Shown here: piece after piece, positions 36,897 through 45,223 of the stretch | Position numbering within the stretch: position 1 is the stretch's first letter | Layout: each line of letters starts with the position of its first letter | Origin: Pseudomonadota bacterium | Lineage (GTDB): Bacteria; Pseudomonadota; Gammaproteobacteria; Burkholderiales; Gallionellaceae | Direction of reading: 5' to 3' | NCBI GenBank assembly: GCA_021787435.1 | Contig: JAJYLY010000001.1 | Coordinates: 62,001 to 126,000, forward strand | DNA length: 64,000 nucleotides | Made by a program: the position numbers and the translations under genes | The notes under the pieces: generated by a model | Databases searched by the model: none | What the model was told of the DNA's origin: nothing | Seen by the model: the letters and a program-made list of their open reading frames with translations, nothing else

Positions 36897-38010
36897 TTTT
36901 GAAGGAACTTTGAAGGGACTCTGCTTTTTCCCTGAACAGCATTTCCAGATTTGCGTTCGTCCGGTTGCTTTCATCAGTGATCAGATTCAAGGCGTCCAGC
37001 AATTCACGCACCTGTGCCACGCTGTAGTGCGATGTCATTGTTCCCCGACTGTGCCAGAGGATGTCCGAGATCGTTTCCTCCCTTACACCTGCCTCACGCA
37101 GCCGCATGCCAACTGTATGTCGCAGATCATGCACACGAACATCCTGTAGGCCCACTGCCTTCCTCGCTCGCTGCCATCCGTTGTTGTTCATCGTCTCAAC
37201 CGCATGCGCCTCACGAAGCTTGCCGCGCTGATAGGTGAATACAAATTCTGGATGTTTACCGCGCTGCTCTTCAACGATCGATTGCGCAACGCGATTGCAA
37301 ATCAGCGGTCGCCAGCCTTTACGACCTTTGACGTAGCGGGGCGGAACAATAAACACGCTGCATTCAAGTTCCTTCAGATACACTTCCCATTCCCAGCGCA
37401 GATTGCACACCACATCATCCCGCGCACCGGTGTTCAAATCGAACAGTGCCATGCGTTGCAGATGTGCCGGTAACAGCGGCAGCAACAGTCGCTGCTCAGT
37501 CCAGCTGATCGGTCGAGGTTTCCGCGCATCATCGAGCGGTAACATCGAAATCAGCGGTGCTGTTTCCAGTAATGTGCGTCCTTTATCGTCGCGCCACTTT
37601 CTGGCACAGTAATTCAGGATATGCCGCACAACAGCCAGCGACGCATTGACCGTCTTGTTCTTCCGGCCCTGCAACTTGCGCGCCTTGATGAACGACTGCA
37701 AAGTATCATCATGGATTTGCTCTAAGCTCAAATTCCCGATAAAAGGCATGATCGCTTCGAGCAAAGTGGCTTCTGTTGCAATGGAAAGTTTCTCTTCGCT
37801 TTCCAGCAGATATTTGGCTGCGATGCGTTCGAACTTGTATTTTGGCCGCTGATACTGAGCCAGCCGTGCTTGTTCGATTGCTGTTAACAACCATTCTTCC
37901 GCTGCTTGATACGTTTCAAAACGTCCCTGAAGTCGAGTTCCTTGGTAGGTCTTGTCGATTCTCCAGCGTCCGTCTTTTGTTGCCATGATTCCCGGGGTTT
38001 TTTTGGCCAT
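36883..38010 (-). CDS. tyrosine site-specific integrase of island A
   Basis: 375 residues. N-terminal arm-binding region (MATKDGRWRIDKTYQG), core-binding SAM-like domain, and catalytic domain with Arg in LNTGARDDVVCNLRW, HDLRHTVGMRLREAG (HxxR), and HSRGTMTSHYS (His and nucleophilic Tyr). It abuts att repeat 1, as expected for a tRNA-targeting integrase. The C-terminal part is nearly identical to the fragment at 63564. The start overlaps the upstream excisionase-like gene by about 127 bases in another frame; ATG 37986 is an alternative. Confidence 0.93.
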   Translation of the reverse strand: MAKKTPGIMATKDGRWRIDKTYQGTRLQGRFETYQAAEEWLLTAIEQARLAQYQRPKYKFERIAAKYLLESEEKLSIATEATLLEAIMPFIGNLSLEQIHDDTLQSFIKARKLQGRKNKTVNASLAVVRHILNYCARKWRDDKGRTLLETAPLISMLPLDDARKPRPISWTEQRLLLPLLPAHLQRMALFDLNTGARDDVVCNLRWEWEVYLKELECSVFIVPPRYVKGRKGWRPLICNRVAQSIVEEQRGKHPEFVFTYQRGKLREAHAVETMNNNGWQRARKAVGLQDVRVHDLRHTVGMRLREAGVREETISDILWHSRGTMTSHYSVAQVRELLDALNLITDESNRTNANLEMLFREKAESLQSSFKRKMG

Positions 38011-38231
38011 TGTGTTGCTCCTTTCAAGGTCGGCCCCACATCCCCGCCGACCATCATAATCTGATCAAATACAGAGTCAAGTTCATACCGGTCAAAAATC
38101 ATGGAAGTACCCATTTTGATACCGCGCAGCCGAGGCCGTATTTCCTTGTCGAAATATGTTCCCTTCACGCCAAGATATGAAATTGCATCTTGGCGATTCA
38201 ATCCTCGACGTGCATCGATTGGTAAGGACAT
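37884..38231 (-). CDS. excisionase/AlpA-like DNA-binding protein
   Basis: 115 residues. N-terminal helix-turn-helix of MerR/AlpA type: LNRQDAISYLGVKGTYFDKE, then SMIFDRYELDSVFD (winged part reading 'bind site, then column of D'). Small proteins like this direct excision or regulate the integrase. Its C-terminal 42 residues (basic WPKKPRESWQQKTD) are encoded over the integrase start, so expression of the two is linked. ATG 38231, 11 bp after the nuclease-like gene ends. Confidence 0.65.
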   Translation of the reverse strand: MSLPIDARRGLNRQDAISYLGVKGTYFDKEIRPRLRGIKMGTSMIFDRYELDSVFDQIMMVGGDVGPTLKGATQWPKKPRESWQQKTDAGESTRPTKELDFRDVLKRIKQRKNGC

Positions 38232-38242
38232 GAGCTTTACGA

Positions 38243-39160
38243 TCAGACCAGATCAGATGTTGGATATGGGTACTTTGATCCAACTTCGCGAAAGAAAATA
38301 TGCTTGGAAGCCCAGCTGGGTATCTCCAACACTTCACCGGTGGCAGTAAATTTGCCGACCTTGTTTTTTTGCCAACGCGCCACTTTTTTTCCAGGCGTAA
38401 AGGCTTCTTTGTACCTTTTCAGGATGGCCTTTGAATCACTGATAACCAGAAAATTATGCAGTCGTCCTGCTTGAATATCGTCAATGATGTTGGTGACAAA
38501 TTGATCAAGTTTATGCCCCCATTTCGGGGTGAGTTCAATTTCTACGCCAGTCAGTTCATAGGCTTTTTTATGAAACACTGTTTCACAGCGTTTCTTAAAA
38601 ATCACATCTGCTCGCTTCCACGGAATGGTATCTTCATTAAACGAGTAGGGGTACATACGTTCAGTCAGGTAGCCGTCGTAGTCAAAGCTCATAGCCGCGA
38701 TTGTTTCTAATTGTGCGATAAGGTAATGATGGAGAGTTGGGAGGTGAACCCGGTATGGATCAATTTCTATGTATTCCAATAAATATTCCGAGTGGTGAGT
38801 AATTTCTGATAACCCCTTTTCGCTCAAAACATAGTATGTCGGATAGCCCAGCACCGTAACTGATCTTAGCCAACCATTTCTTTCAAGTCTGCGAGCATGG
38901 CTTCTATTCGCGCGTCCCAACAGGTCGCTAAGAACGTCTGCTGTTGAGTATCCCCATCTGTAAAGCCATGTCAAAATTTCGAGCAGGTTGTCTCGCTGGA
39001 CCTCTGTTGGACTCCCCAATGCTTTAAGTTGTTTTCTGGCGCTTTGGAGTTGGATCGGCAGCAGCCATTCCCTGAGATTTTCTTCATGAAAATTCCATGA
39101 ATCCCATTCTTCGCGGTGTGATAGCTCAATGTGGTAATCTGCATATTGCAATTCAACCAT
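38243..39160 (-). CDS. winged-helix plus PD-(D/E)XK-nuclease-like island protein, copy A
   Basis: 305 residues. The N-terminal third looks like a winged helix (LLEILTWLYRWGYSTADVLS, LLGRANRSHARRLERNGWLR), resembling plasmid replication-relaxation (Replic_Relax) proteins. The C-terminal half has WKRADVIFKK followed by TGVEIELTPKWGHKLDQF, a D...ExE...K arrangement like PD-(D/E)XK nucleases, then a VISDSKAILKRY block. A homologue with the same order (KRPDIIWN, VEIELSGKWGRDLDKF, VSDSPALIKRY) is in island B at 55242. GGAG before ATG 39160. Function unproven. Confidence 0.6.
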   Translation of the reverse strand: MVELQYADYHIELSHREEWDSWNFHEENLREWLLPIQLQSARKQLKALGSPTEVQRDNLLEILTWLYRWGYSTADVLSDLLGRANRSHARRLERNGWLRSVTVLGYPTYYVLSEKGLSEITHHSEYLLEYIEIDPYRVHLPTLHHYLIAQLETIAAMSFDYDGYLTERMYPYSFNEDTIPWKRADVIFKKRCETVFHKKAYELTGVEIELTPKWGHKLDQFVTNIIDDIQAGRLHNFLVISDSKAILKRYKEAFTPGKKVARWQKNKVGKFTATGEVLEIPSWASKHIFFREVGSKYPYPTSDLV

Positions 39161-39239
39161 GTGATTCTCCTGTTAGTGTGTGGTTCTGTTGTGGTTCTGT
39201 TGTGGTTCTGTTTCAACTCTGTTTCAGTTGAAACAGAAT

Positions 39240-39735
39240 CAGCCACAGAATGAAAGACAAAAACCTCCGCCCTATGGGCTGCGCAGAAGCTTTCGGCACC
39301 ATTCATCTTTGCTTCGCAAACCCCGTTAGGACGGGGCTTTGGATGAATTTCCTGGCTGAACGCCAGGATGCTCGAATCTTCCTTGCGGGGTGCGCCGCCA
39401 AAAGCGCGGCTACCCACCTTTGTTGCGTCGCGTTGTCATCCTGTGGATTCCATCTCGCCGCCGGTGCGCCTCTCTTTCCTTCCGCTGGACGCGGCAGGCA
39501 GAGTCTCTGCGCCCCTAACAAACGTGGGTAGCCTCGCTTCGCTTGGCGCACCGGGCTTCGCCCCCATCTCACGACCGGACACTGGGGTGTCCTTCCAGCG
39601 TTGGGACGCTGGATCGTGGACGGCTCCCCCATCCTCCTCAAACCCTGCTGGGGCAGGGTGTTGACTCGGAGGCTTCGGCCTGATCGACCTAGCCCCATCC
39701 GAAAATCGGATGGCCCCCTGGTGTATGCCACAATT
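39240..39735. ncRNA. large structured non-coding element, copy A (candidate RNA)
   Basis: About 500 GC-rich bases with no credible gene, dense in nested hairpins: a 33-base imperfect inverted pair (39392-39424 with 39517-39549, core GGCTACCCAC/GTGGGTAGCC), a CCCCGTTAGGACGGGG loop, TCCTGGCTGAACGCCAGGA, and a terminal CCTGC/GCAGG hairpin at 39643-39658. Island B has the same layout (56921-56948 with 57031-57060, and hairpin 57156-57169), with spacing from inner repeat to last hairpin of 94 versus 96 bases. Could be a large ornate RNA (HEARO-like), or a structured DNA element. Strand unknown. Confidence 0.45.
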
Positions 39736-39744
39736 TCGGCTGTA

Positions 39745-40059
39745 TTATTTTTGTACATCATTTACCCTGCTTTTTGCGGCGGGAGCCGCTGCATTATGTC
39801 TTTTATTGCAAAACTGGTTTTTGTTTTTACGGACACGCGGGAGCGTGCAGGCGTCACAGTAAATCGATTCAGCATCTTCGTACTTTTCTATCCAATCAAC
39901 TAACCCCATAAATCTCTCCCGTTCCTGTATATCCATCCTGTCAATTTCGTTAATAACGGCTTCATAGAAATTACAGTTTGCAAATCGACGTCCATCTTTC
40001 CGTAGCAGTTTGGCAGCGATCCTCAATTTGTGTTTTTGCTCGTCAGAATAAATTTCCAT
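39745..40059 (-). CDS. small partner protein of the island module, copy A
   Basis: 104 residues. Conserved core shared with the island B protein: QKHKLRIAAKLLRKDGRRF, NFYEAVINEIDRM, ERFMGLVDWIEKYED; then a Cys-containing basic tail (CDACTLPRVRKNK). Predicted helical, cytoplasmic. Not a family I recognise. In island B its homologue directly precedes the winged-helix/nuclease-like gene; here the structured element separates them. Possibly a regulator or immunity/antitoxin-type partner, by inference only. Confidence 0.6.
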   Translation of the reverse strand: MEIYSDEQKHKLRIAAKLLRKDGRRFANCNFYEAVINEIDRMDIQERERFMGLVDWIEKYEDAESIYCDACTLPRVRKNKNQFCNKRHNAAAPAAKSRVNDVQK

Positions 40060-40168
40060 ATTTAAAGATTACAAAGTAAATACCTCACGTGTCAAGATAT
40101 AATTATAAATATAATCAATTAGTTAAGACGTGAATCGATGTGCGGATTTTTGCAATGAAGTTATGCAA

Positions 40169-40185
40169 TGCAGAAAATAAGAATA
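40169..40185 (-). promoter_or_regulatory. conserved upstream motif, copy A
   Basis: TGCAGAAAATAAGAAT (plus-strand reading) lies 110 bases upstream of the small partner gene start; the identical 16 bases lie 112 bases upstream of the homologous start in island B, in otherwise dissimilar AT-rich DNA. Candidate operator or promoter element. Confidence 0.5.
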
Positions 40186-40292
40186 TTTTTTAAATTAAAA
40201 CTGGATACAGAAAAGTCGGCTCTCGCCAGTAAAGCGCAGCGCAGGTCAAGAAGAGAAATGCGAGCGCAACGCGACTGCGTGCCATGCGTGCC

Positions 40293-40600
40293 AGACAAGA
40301 CAGAAGCTGCTGCGCCAGTTCGGTATGAAAGCCTCCATGAGCCGCAAGGGTGATTGCTGGGATAACGCGCCAATGGAAAGTTTCTGGGGAACGCTCAAGA
40401 ACGAGCTGGTGCATCATCGCAAGTTCGAGACCCGGCACCAGGCAAAACAGGAGATCAGCGAATACATCGAGGTCTTCTACAACCGACAGCGAAAGCAGAA
40501 AAGACTGGGATATCTGTCGCCCGCAAAATTTACGCAGCGATATTATGCAACACTGCTCGCTACCTAACGATTAAGGTGTCTGACAGGTCAAGCGACCATG
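40293..40600 (+). pseudogene. IS3-family transposase OrfB C-terminal fragment
   Basis: Reads QKLLRQFGMKASMSRKGDC then WDNAPMESFWGTLKNELVHH and YIEVFYNRQRKQKRLGYLSP, the last third of an IS3-group DDE transposase including the final catalytic Glu region. The N-terminal part is absent; after the TAA at 40565 a GGTGTCTGACAG string may be the IS right end. Different IS3 subgroup from the element at 20567. Confidence 0.8.
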
Positions 40601-40631
40601 CTTGAGAGTTGGCAAGCGCCTTCCCTCGAAT

Positions 40632-40776
40632 TCCCTCACATAAGGAGGGATGAATTCTGCGATTTTCACCGCGCATGCCCTGATGGGCTAATTTTGGCTT
40701 TCGCCATTGTGCCCTTACGGGCTTCTTCCCTTACGGGTAAACTCTCTGCTTACGCAGAGAGCGGCCTTGCGGCCTT
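40632..40776. repeat. run of short hairpins
   Basis: Five stem-loops in 145 bases: TCCCTC/GAGGGA, GCCCTGATGGGC, GCCCTTACGGGC, CCCTTACGGG, and CTCTCTGCTTACGCAGAGAG, then a doubled GCGGCCTT. Three have the loop TTAC. Lies between the IS fragment and radC; no gene there. Confidence 0.5.
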
Positions 40777-40908
40777 GTTTGTGGTTGCGAATTTATCTGA
40801 ACTTATTTTTTGATGCAACACAATTTTCTCATGATTTGACCACGAATCTCTCACTTGCTGCTCGTGAACCCGCGCCAAGTAAGGCTTGGCGCAGACCACA
40901 CGATTTCA

Positions 40909-41451
40909 TTAAATCAGGCCACGCTCGGCAAAACTGAGACAATCTGTCCCGGCAATGATGAAGTGGTCGAGAGCGCGTACGTCAACCAATGCCAGTGATT
41001 GTTTCAGGGCATCGGTTAGCAACCTGTCTGATTGGCTTGGTTCACATGCGCCGCTTGGGTGGTTATGTGCAAAAATGACGGCAGCGGCATTGTGAAAAAG
41101 GGCACGCTTGACCACCTCGCGCGGATAAACGCTGGTCTGGGTCAGGGTGCCACGGAACATTTCCTCCGATGCGATAACTCCATGCTGTGCATTCAGAAAA
41201 ATGACGCTGAATACTTCGGCCTCAAGTTCAGCCATTTTTAGTTTCAGATAGTCCCGCACGGTTGACGGTGAATTGAAAACCGCCTCTGCCTGCTGCATCC
41301 TGCGCACAAGGATATTCAGGGCCTCACGGATGATGTTTTCCTCGCGCTCGGCGTTGTAGGCCGCTGGGTCTTGGCTTTTTACACATGCTTTTTGGTGAGC
41401 GTCGCTTTTGATTTTTCGTCCGGCTTGCTGGTTTGTGTTTTGAGCGATCAT
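40909..41451 (-). CDS. radC: RadC-like JAB/JAMM domain protein
   Basis: 180 residues from ATG 41451 with AGGAAG site; upstream in-frame codons lack homology. C-terminal JAMM domain: [21 protein letters not shown], then metal-binding [14 protein letters not shown]. Shorter N-terminus than chromosomal RadC (no full HhH domain), as in island-borne YeeS/YkfG-type copies. Function is undefined despite the historical repair name. The 5' half is Lys/Gln-rich. Confidence 0.85.
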   Translation of the reverse strand: MIAQNTNQQAGRKIKSDAHQKACVKSQDPAAYNAEREENIIREALNILVRRMQQAEAVFNSPSTVRDYLKLKMAELEAEVFSVIFLNAQHGVIASEEMFRGTLTQTSVYPREVVKRALFHNAAAVIFAHNHPSGACEPSQSDRLLTDALKQSLALVDVRALDHFIIAGTDCLSFAERGLI

Positions 41452-41873
41452 GATGCTTCCTTTCGTCTGTCGGGTTGAACATGCTTTCTGGGGCCGCGTC
41501 GCGAAGCGCAACTGGAAAAAGCAAAGACAGAACGGAAAGGCCGGAGAGAGAAAGTTGTGCGGCCAGCGCGGAATGAAATGAGCACTGCCACGAGTTTTTT
41601 CGAAGCCCGCAGGGTTGGCTTGAAGAGAAGGACGCTTTTGGGAAGTTGGGCTACGCGGCTCCAGCTTGTTCAGCCTGGACGAAAGGAGGAGAGCTCAAGG
41701 CGGGTTACAAGCTGGCACGACAGATGGATTGATGCAGTTTTGCATTTGATCTGGCCAAACCTGCGGCTGTTTTTATAGTAGTCCCTACAGGTTGATAGAA
41801 TTTCGCCAAAACGGCCTAAACATAAGAAGTCGCACGTATAATTCGCAATTCAGGGGATAACAATAAAACGGAC
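41452..41873 (+). promoter_or_regulatory. divergent intergenic region with likely hsd promoter
   Basis: About 420 bases between radC and hsdM. A perfect -10 box TATAAT is at 41837-41842, 32 bases before the hsdM ATG; a good -35 is not evident. No gene is supported in the remainder. Confidence 0.45.
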
Positions 41874-44180
41874 ATGGATCAAGCCACACATAACAAGATC
41901 GTTTCTTTCATCTGGGGCATAGCCGACGACGTGCTGCGTGACTTATTCAAGCGCGGCAAGTATCCCGATGTGATCCTGCCCATGTGCGTGCTGCGGCGCA
42001 TGGATGCAGTGCTGGAGTCGACCAAGCAAGCCGTGCTCGACAGCAAGAAGATGCTCGACGACGCAAGTATTACTGAACAGCGCGCCGCGCTTTGCCATGC
42101 TGCCGGGCAATCTTTCTACAACACCTCGAAATTCACCCTGCGCGATCTACGCAACCGGGGCAACCAGCAGCAGTTGCGCGCCGACTTTGAAGCCTATCTG
42201 GACGGCTTCTCGCCCAACGTGCAGGAAATTCTGGAGAACTTCAAATTCCGCAACCAGATTTCCACCCTGTCCAAGGCTGACGCTCTGGGCACGCTGATCG
42301 AAAAGTTCCTCGCGCCCGACATTGATCTCTCGCCCGCCGCCGTGGACAACCACGCCATGGGAACGGTGTTCGAGGAACTGGTGCGCCGCTTCAACGAGGA
42401 CAACAACGAGGAAGCGGGTGAACACTGGACACCGCGCGATGCCGTCAAGCTGATGTCCGATTTGATTTTCCTGCCTATTGCCGAGCGAATCGAATCGGGC
42501 TCCTATCTGTTATATGACTGTGCCTGCGGCACGGGCGGCATGCTCACCGTGGCCGAAGAACGCTTGCTGGATATTGCCAGCGCACGCAAAAAGAAAGTCG
42601 TGCCGCATCTGCACGGCCAGGAAATCAACCCCGAGACTTACGCCATCTGCAAGGCTGACATGCTGCTGAAAGGTGAAGGCGAAAACGCCGACCAGATCGT
42701 CGGCGGCGCGGAATGGAGCACGCTGTCGCACGATGCCTTTCCGGCGAAAGAGTTCGACTTTATGCTTGCCAACCCGCCCTATGGCAAGAGTTGGAAAAAA
42801 GACCTCGAAGCCATGGGCGGCAAGGACGAGATGCGTGATCCGCGCTTCAAGGTGCAGCACAACGGCGAAGAACTATCGCTGGTGACCCGTTCGAGCGATG
42901 GGCAGATGCTGTTTCTCGCCAACATGGCGCACAAGATGAACCACAAGACCGCGCTGGGCAGCCGCATCGCCGAGGTGCATAACGGTTCCAGCCTGTTCAC
43001 CGGCGATGCCGGTCAGGGTGAGAGTAACATCCGCCGTTGGCTTATTGAAAACGACTGGCTTGAAGCCATCGTTGCCCTGCCGCTCAACCTGTTTTACAAC
43101 ACCGGCATTGCCACCTACGTCTGGGTACTGAGCAACCGCAAGCCCGGGCAGCGCAAAGACAAGGTGCAGTTGATAGATGCCACGCAATGGTTTAAACCGC
43201 TGCGCAAAAATCTGGGTAAGAAAAATTGCGAACTTGGCGAGGATGACGTCGCGCGCATCTGTCAGACCTATCTGAACTTCAAGGAAAGCGAGCAGAGCAA
43301 GATTTTCGACAACGCGGCTTTCGGCTATTGGAAAGTTACTGTCGAGCGTCCGTTGCGACTCAAGAGCCAGCTCGCTCTGCCCGCCATCGAAACGCTGCGC
43401 TTTGCCTCCGGCGATGCCGAGATTCGTGCGGCGCTCTATGACGAATTCGGCGATGCGCTGGTGAACGACTACCGCAGCATCCAGAAGAAACTGGAACAGC
43501 GCCTGAACGAATGGGGCGCCGAGGAAGAGGTTGAGGACGAGGACGAAGATGCGCCCGCGAAAAAAGGTCTGCCGGAAAAGAAGAAAAGGAAACTGCTAGA
43601 CGCCGCTACCTGGGCGCGCGATGCGGCGCTGGTCGAGACGGCGACATTCCTGCGCGAACAGCTCGGCGGCGAGGTGTTCGACGACCACAACATTTTTCGT
43701 GAGCAGGTTGTGGTCTCGCTCAAGGAAGCAAGCCGCAAGGTCGGAGCAGCCGACCTCAAACTAATTTTCAAAGCGGTGAGCTGGCGCGATGAGAACGCAC
43801 CGGAAGTAATTGCTAAAGCCCACAAGCCCGGCAAACTCAAAGCCGACCAGCTGCATGGACTTTACGAAACTACGGCGAAGGATAAAAAAGTCATAGTTGA
43901 ATACGAGCCTGACGCAGACCTGCGTGACACAGAACAAGTGCCGCTACTAGAAGAGGGTGGCATAGACGCATTCATTCGCCGCGAAGTGCTGCCCTACACG
44001 CCAGATGCATGGGTTGACGCAAGCAAGATCAAGATCGGCTACGAGATCAGTTTTACTCGCCACTTCTACAAACCGCAGCCGCTGCGCACACTGGAAGAAA
44101 TCCGCGCTGATATTCTGGTGGTAGAGCAAGAGGCAGAGGGATTGCTAGATGAATTACTTGGCTCGGGGGCATTAAAATGA
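41874..44180 (+). CDS. hsdM: type I restriction-modification DNA methyltransferase subunit
   Basis: 768 residues, longer than the usual roughly 500 because of a C-terminal extension with an acidic linker (EEEVEDEDEDAPAKKG, about residue 550). N-terminal HsdM domain (FIWGIADDVLRDLFKRGKY); SAM-binding motif I YDCACGTGGM at about 212; catalytic NPPYGKSW at about 300, indicating N6-adenine methylation. Acts with HsdS to methylate and with HsdR to restrict. Its stop overlaps the next gene by 4 bases. Confidence 0.95.
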   Translation: MDQATHNKIVSFIWGIADDVLRDLFKRGKYPDVILPMCVLRRMDAVLESTKQAVLDSKKMLDDASITEQRAALCHAAGQSFYNTSKFTLRDLRNRGNQQQLRADFEAYLDGFSPNVQEILENFKFRNQISTLSKADALGTLIEKFLAPDIDLSPAAVDNHAMGTVFEELVRRFNEDNNEEAGEHWTPRDAVKLMSDLIFLPIAERIESGSYLLYDCACGTGGMLTVAEERLLDIASARKKKVVPHLHGQEINPETYAICKADMLLKGEGENADQIVGGAEWSTLSHDAFPAKEFDFMLANPPYGKSWKKDLEAMGGKDEMRDPRFKVQHNGEELSLVTRSSDGQMLFLANMAHKMNHKTALGSRIAEVHNGSSLFTGDAGQGESNIRRWLIENDWLEAIVALPLNLFYNTGIATYVWVLSNRKPGQRKDKVQLIDATQWFKPLRKNLGKKNCELGEDDVARICQTYLNFKESEQSKIFDNAAFGYWKVTVERPLRLKSQLALPAIETLRFASGDAEIRAALYDEFGDALVNDYRSIQKKLEQRLNEWGAEEEVEDEDEDAPAKKGLPEKKKRKLLDAATWARDAALVETATFLREQLGGEVFDDHNIFREQVVVSLKEASRKVGAADLKLIFKAVSWRDENAPEVIAKAHKPGKLKADQLHGLYETTAKDKKVIVEYEPDADLRDTEQVPLLEEGGIDAFIRREVLPYTPDAWVDASKIKIGYEISFTRHFYKPQPLRTLEEIRADILVVEQEAEGLLDELLGSGALK

Positions 44181-45223
44181 CAGAGCGGCAACAACTCATC
44201 GAATCAATTGCTACAACAACTGCTGACTATCGTGCGAGTGATCTGGCGGCTCCTACCGCTGATCACATAGAGCGCTGGGTCAGGCAATTTGGCGAGGAAG
44301 TGCAGGTACCAATTCTTCGCGAAATGAATCATGTCCTTACATCGACATATTTCTCTCGGCGTAGGGTTACCCACTTCTTAAGCGGTTTGTTAAGGAATGA
44401 CGGACTTGTGGAAGGCAGTCCCTGTGATTTCTGGCCGACTATCCATTTTCTAGATATTCAAGGTGGTGGCAATAGCCAGAGAGAAATGCGGGCTATTTTT
44501 GGACAATTGCTTGAACACGAGTGTGACATCTCGATCGATGACTGTGGTAGCGACAATCCCGCAGCCTTCGTTTATCTGGACGATGCAATTTTTTCTGGAA
44601 ATCGGGTGCGGCGTGATGTAGAGAGTTGGATTCAAACAAGCGCCCCCAACGACATTAGGCTTCATATCATTTCAATCGCCTATCACACTGGTGGCCAGTA
44701 TTACGCAGATGGCCGCATAAGAGCAGCGGCTAATGCTGCTGGAAAACGAATTGACGTTACTTGGTGGCATGTCTTTGCACTTGAAGACCAGAGAGCGCGA
44801 ACAAATTCTTCTGATGTATTGCGCCCCGTTCGCATACCTGACGACATTGATGTTATTGCTCATGTCGAAGCAATGACTCATCAACCAGTATTAAGAGCGG
44901 CTGGCAACCTTGGTGCCAACAGGCTTTTCTCCAGCGAGGAAAGTAGAAATATCCTTGAGCAGGAGTTCCTAAAAGCGGGTGTCAGGATACGAGGAATGTG
45001 TCCCAACCTCAGTGGAATCCAACGGCCATTGGGGCACAGTACTCTCGAAACGTTGGGGTTTGGTTCGCTTATTGTTACTTTCCGAAATTGCCCGAACAAT
45101 GCACCTCTTGCGCTTTGGGCTGGCGACCCTTGGTATCCCCTATTCGCACGCAGAACCAATAGCGCAACAGCACATGAACGTTTCATGCAAATGTTGCGTG
45201 AGGAAGGATTTGATGGGCTCTGA
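44177..45223 (+). CDS. phosphoribosyltransferase-like protein inside the R-M operon
   Basis: 348 residues, cytoplasmic. At about 132-143 it has VYLDDAIFSGNRV, which fits the type I PRTase PRPP-loop pattern (two acidic residues then SGxx). The N-terminal 80 residues look like a helical or wHTH region (HFLSGLLRNDGLVEGSPCDF), and the C-terminal third contains a Cys (CPNLSGIQRPLG). It resembles the PRTase-type proteins predicted as conflict-system effectors (PRTase-CE), but assignment is tentative. Overlaps hsdM by 4 bases and the NADAR-hsdS start by 11, so it is translated as part of the R-M operon. Confidence 0.6.
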   Translation: MTERQQLIESIATTTADYRASDLAAPTADHIERWVRQFGEEVQVPILREMNHVLTSTYFSRRRVTHFLSGLLRNDGLVEGSPCDFWPTIHFLDIQGGGNSQREMRAIFGQLLEHECDISIDDCGSDNPAAFVYLDDAIFSGNRVRRDVESWIQTSAPNDIRLHIISIAYHTGGQYYADGRIRAAANAAGKRIDVTWWHVFALEDQRARTNSSDVLRPVRIPDDIDVIAHVEAMTHQPVLRAAGNLGANRLFSSEESRNILEQEFLKAGVRIRGMCPNLSGIQRPLGHSTLETLGFGSLIVTFRNCPNNAPLALWAGDPWYPLFARRTNSATAHERFMQMLREEGFDGL

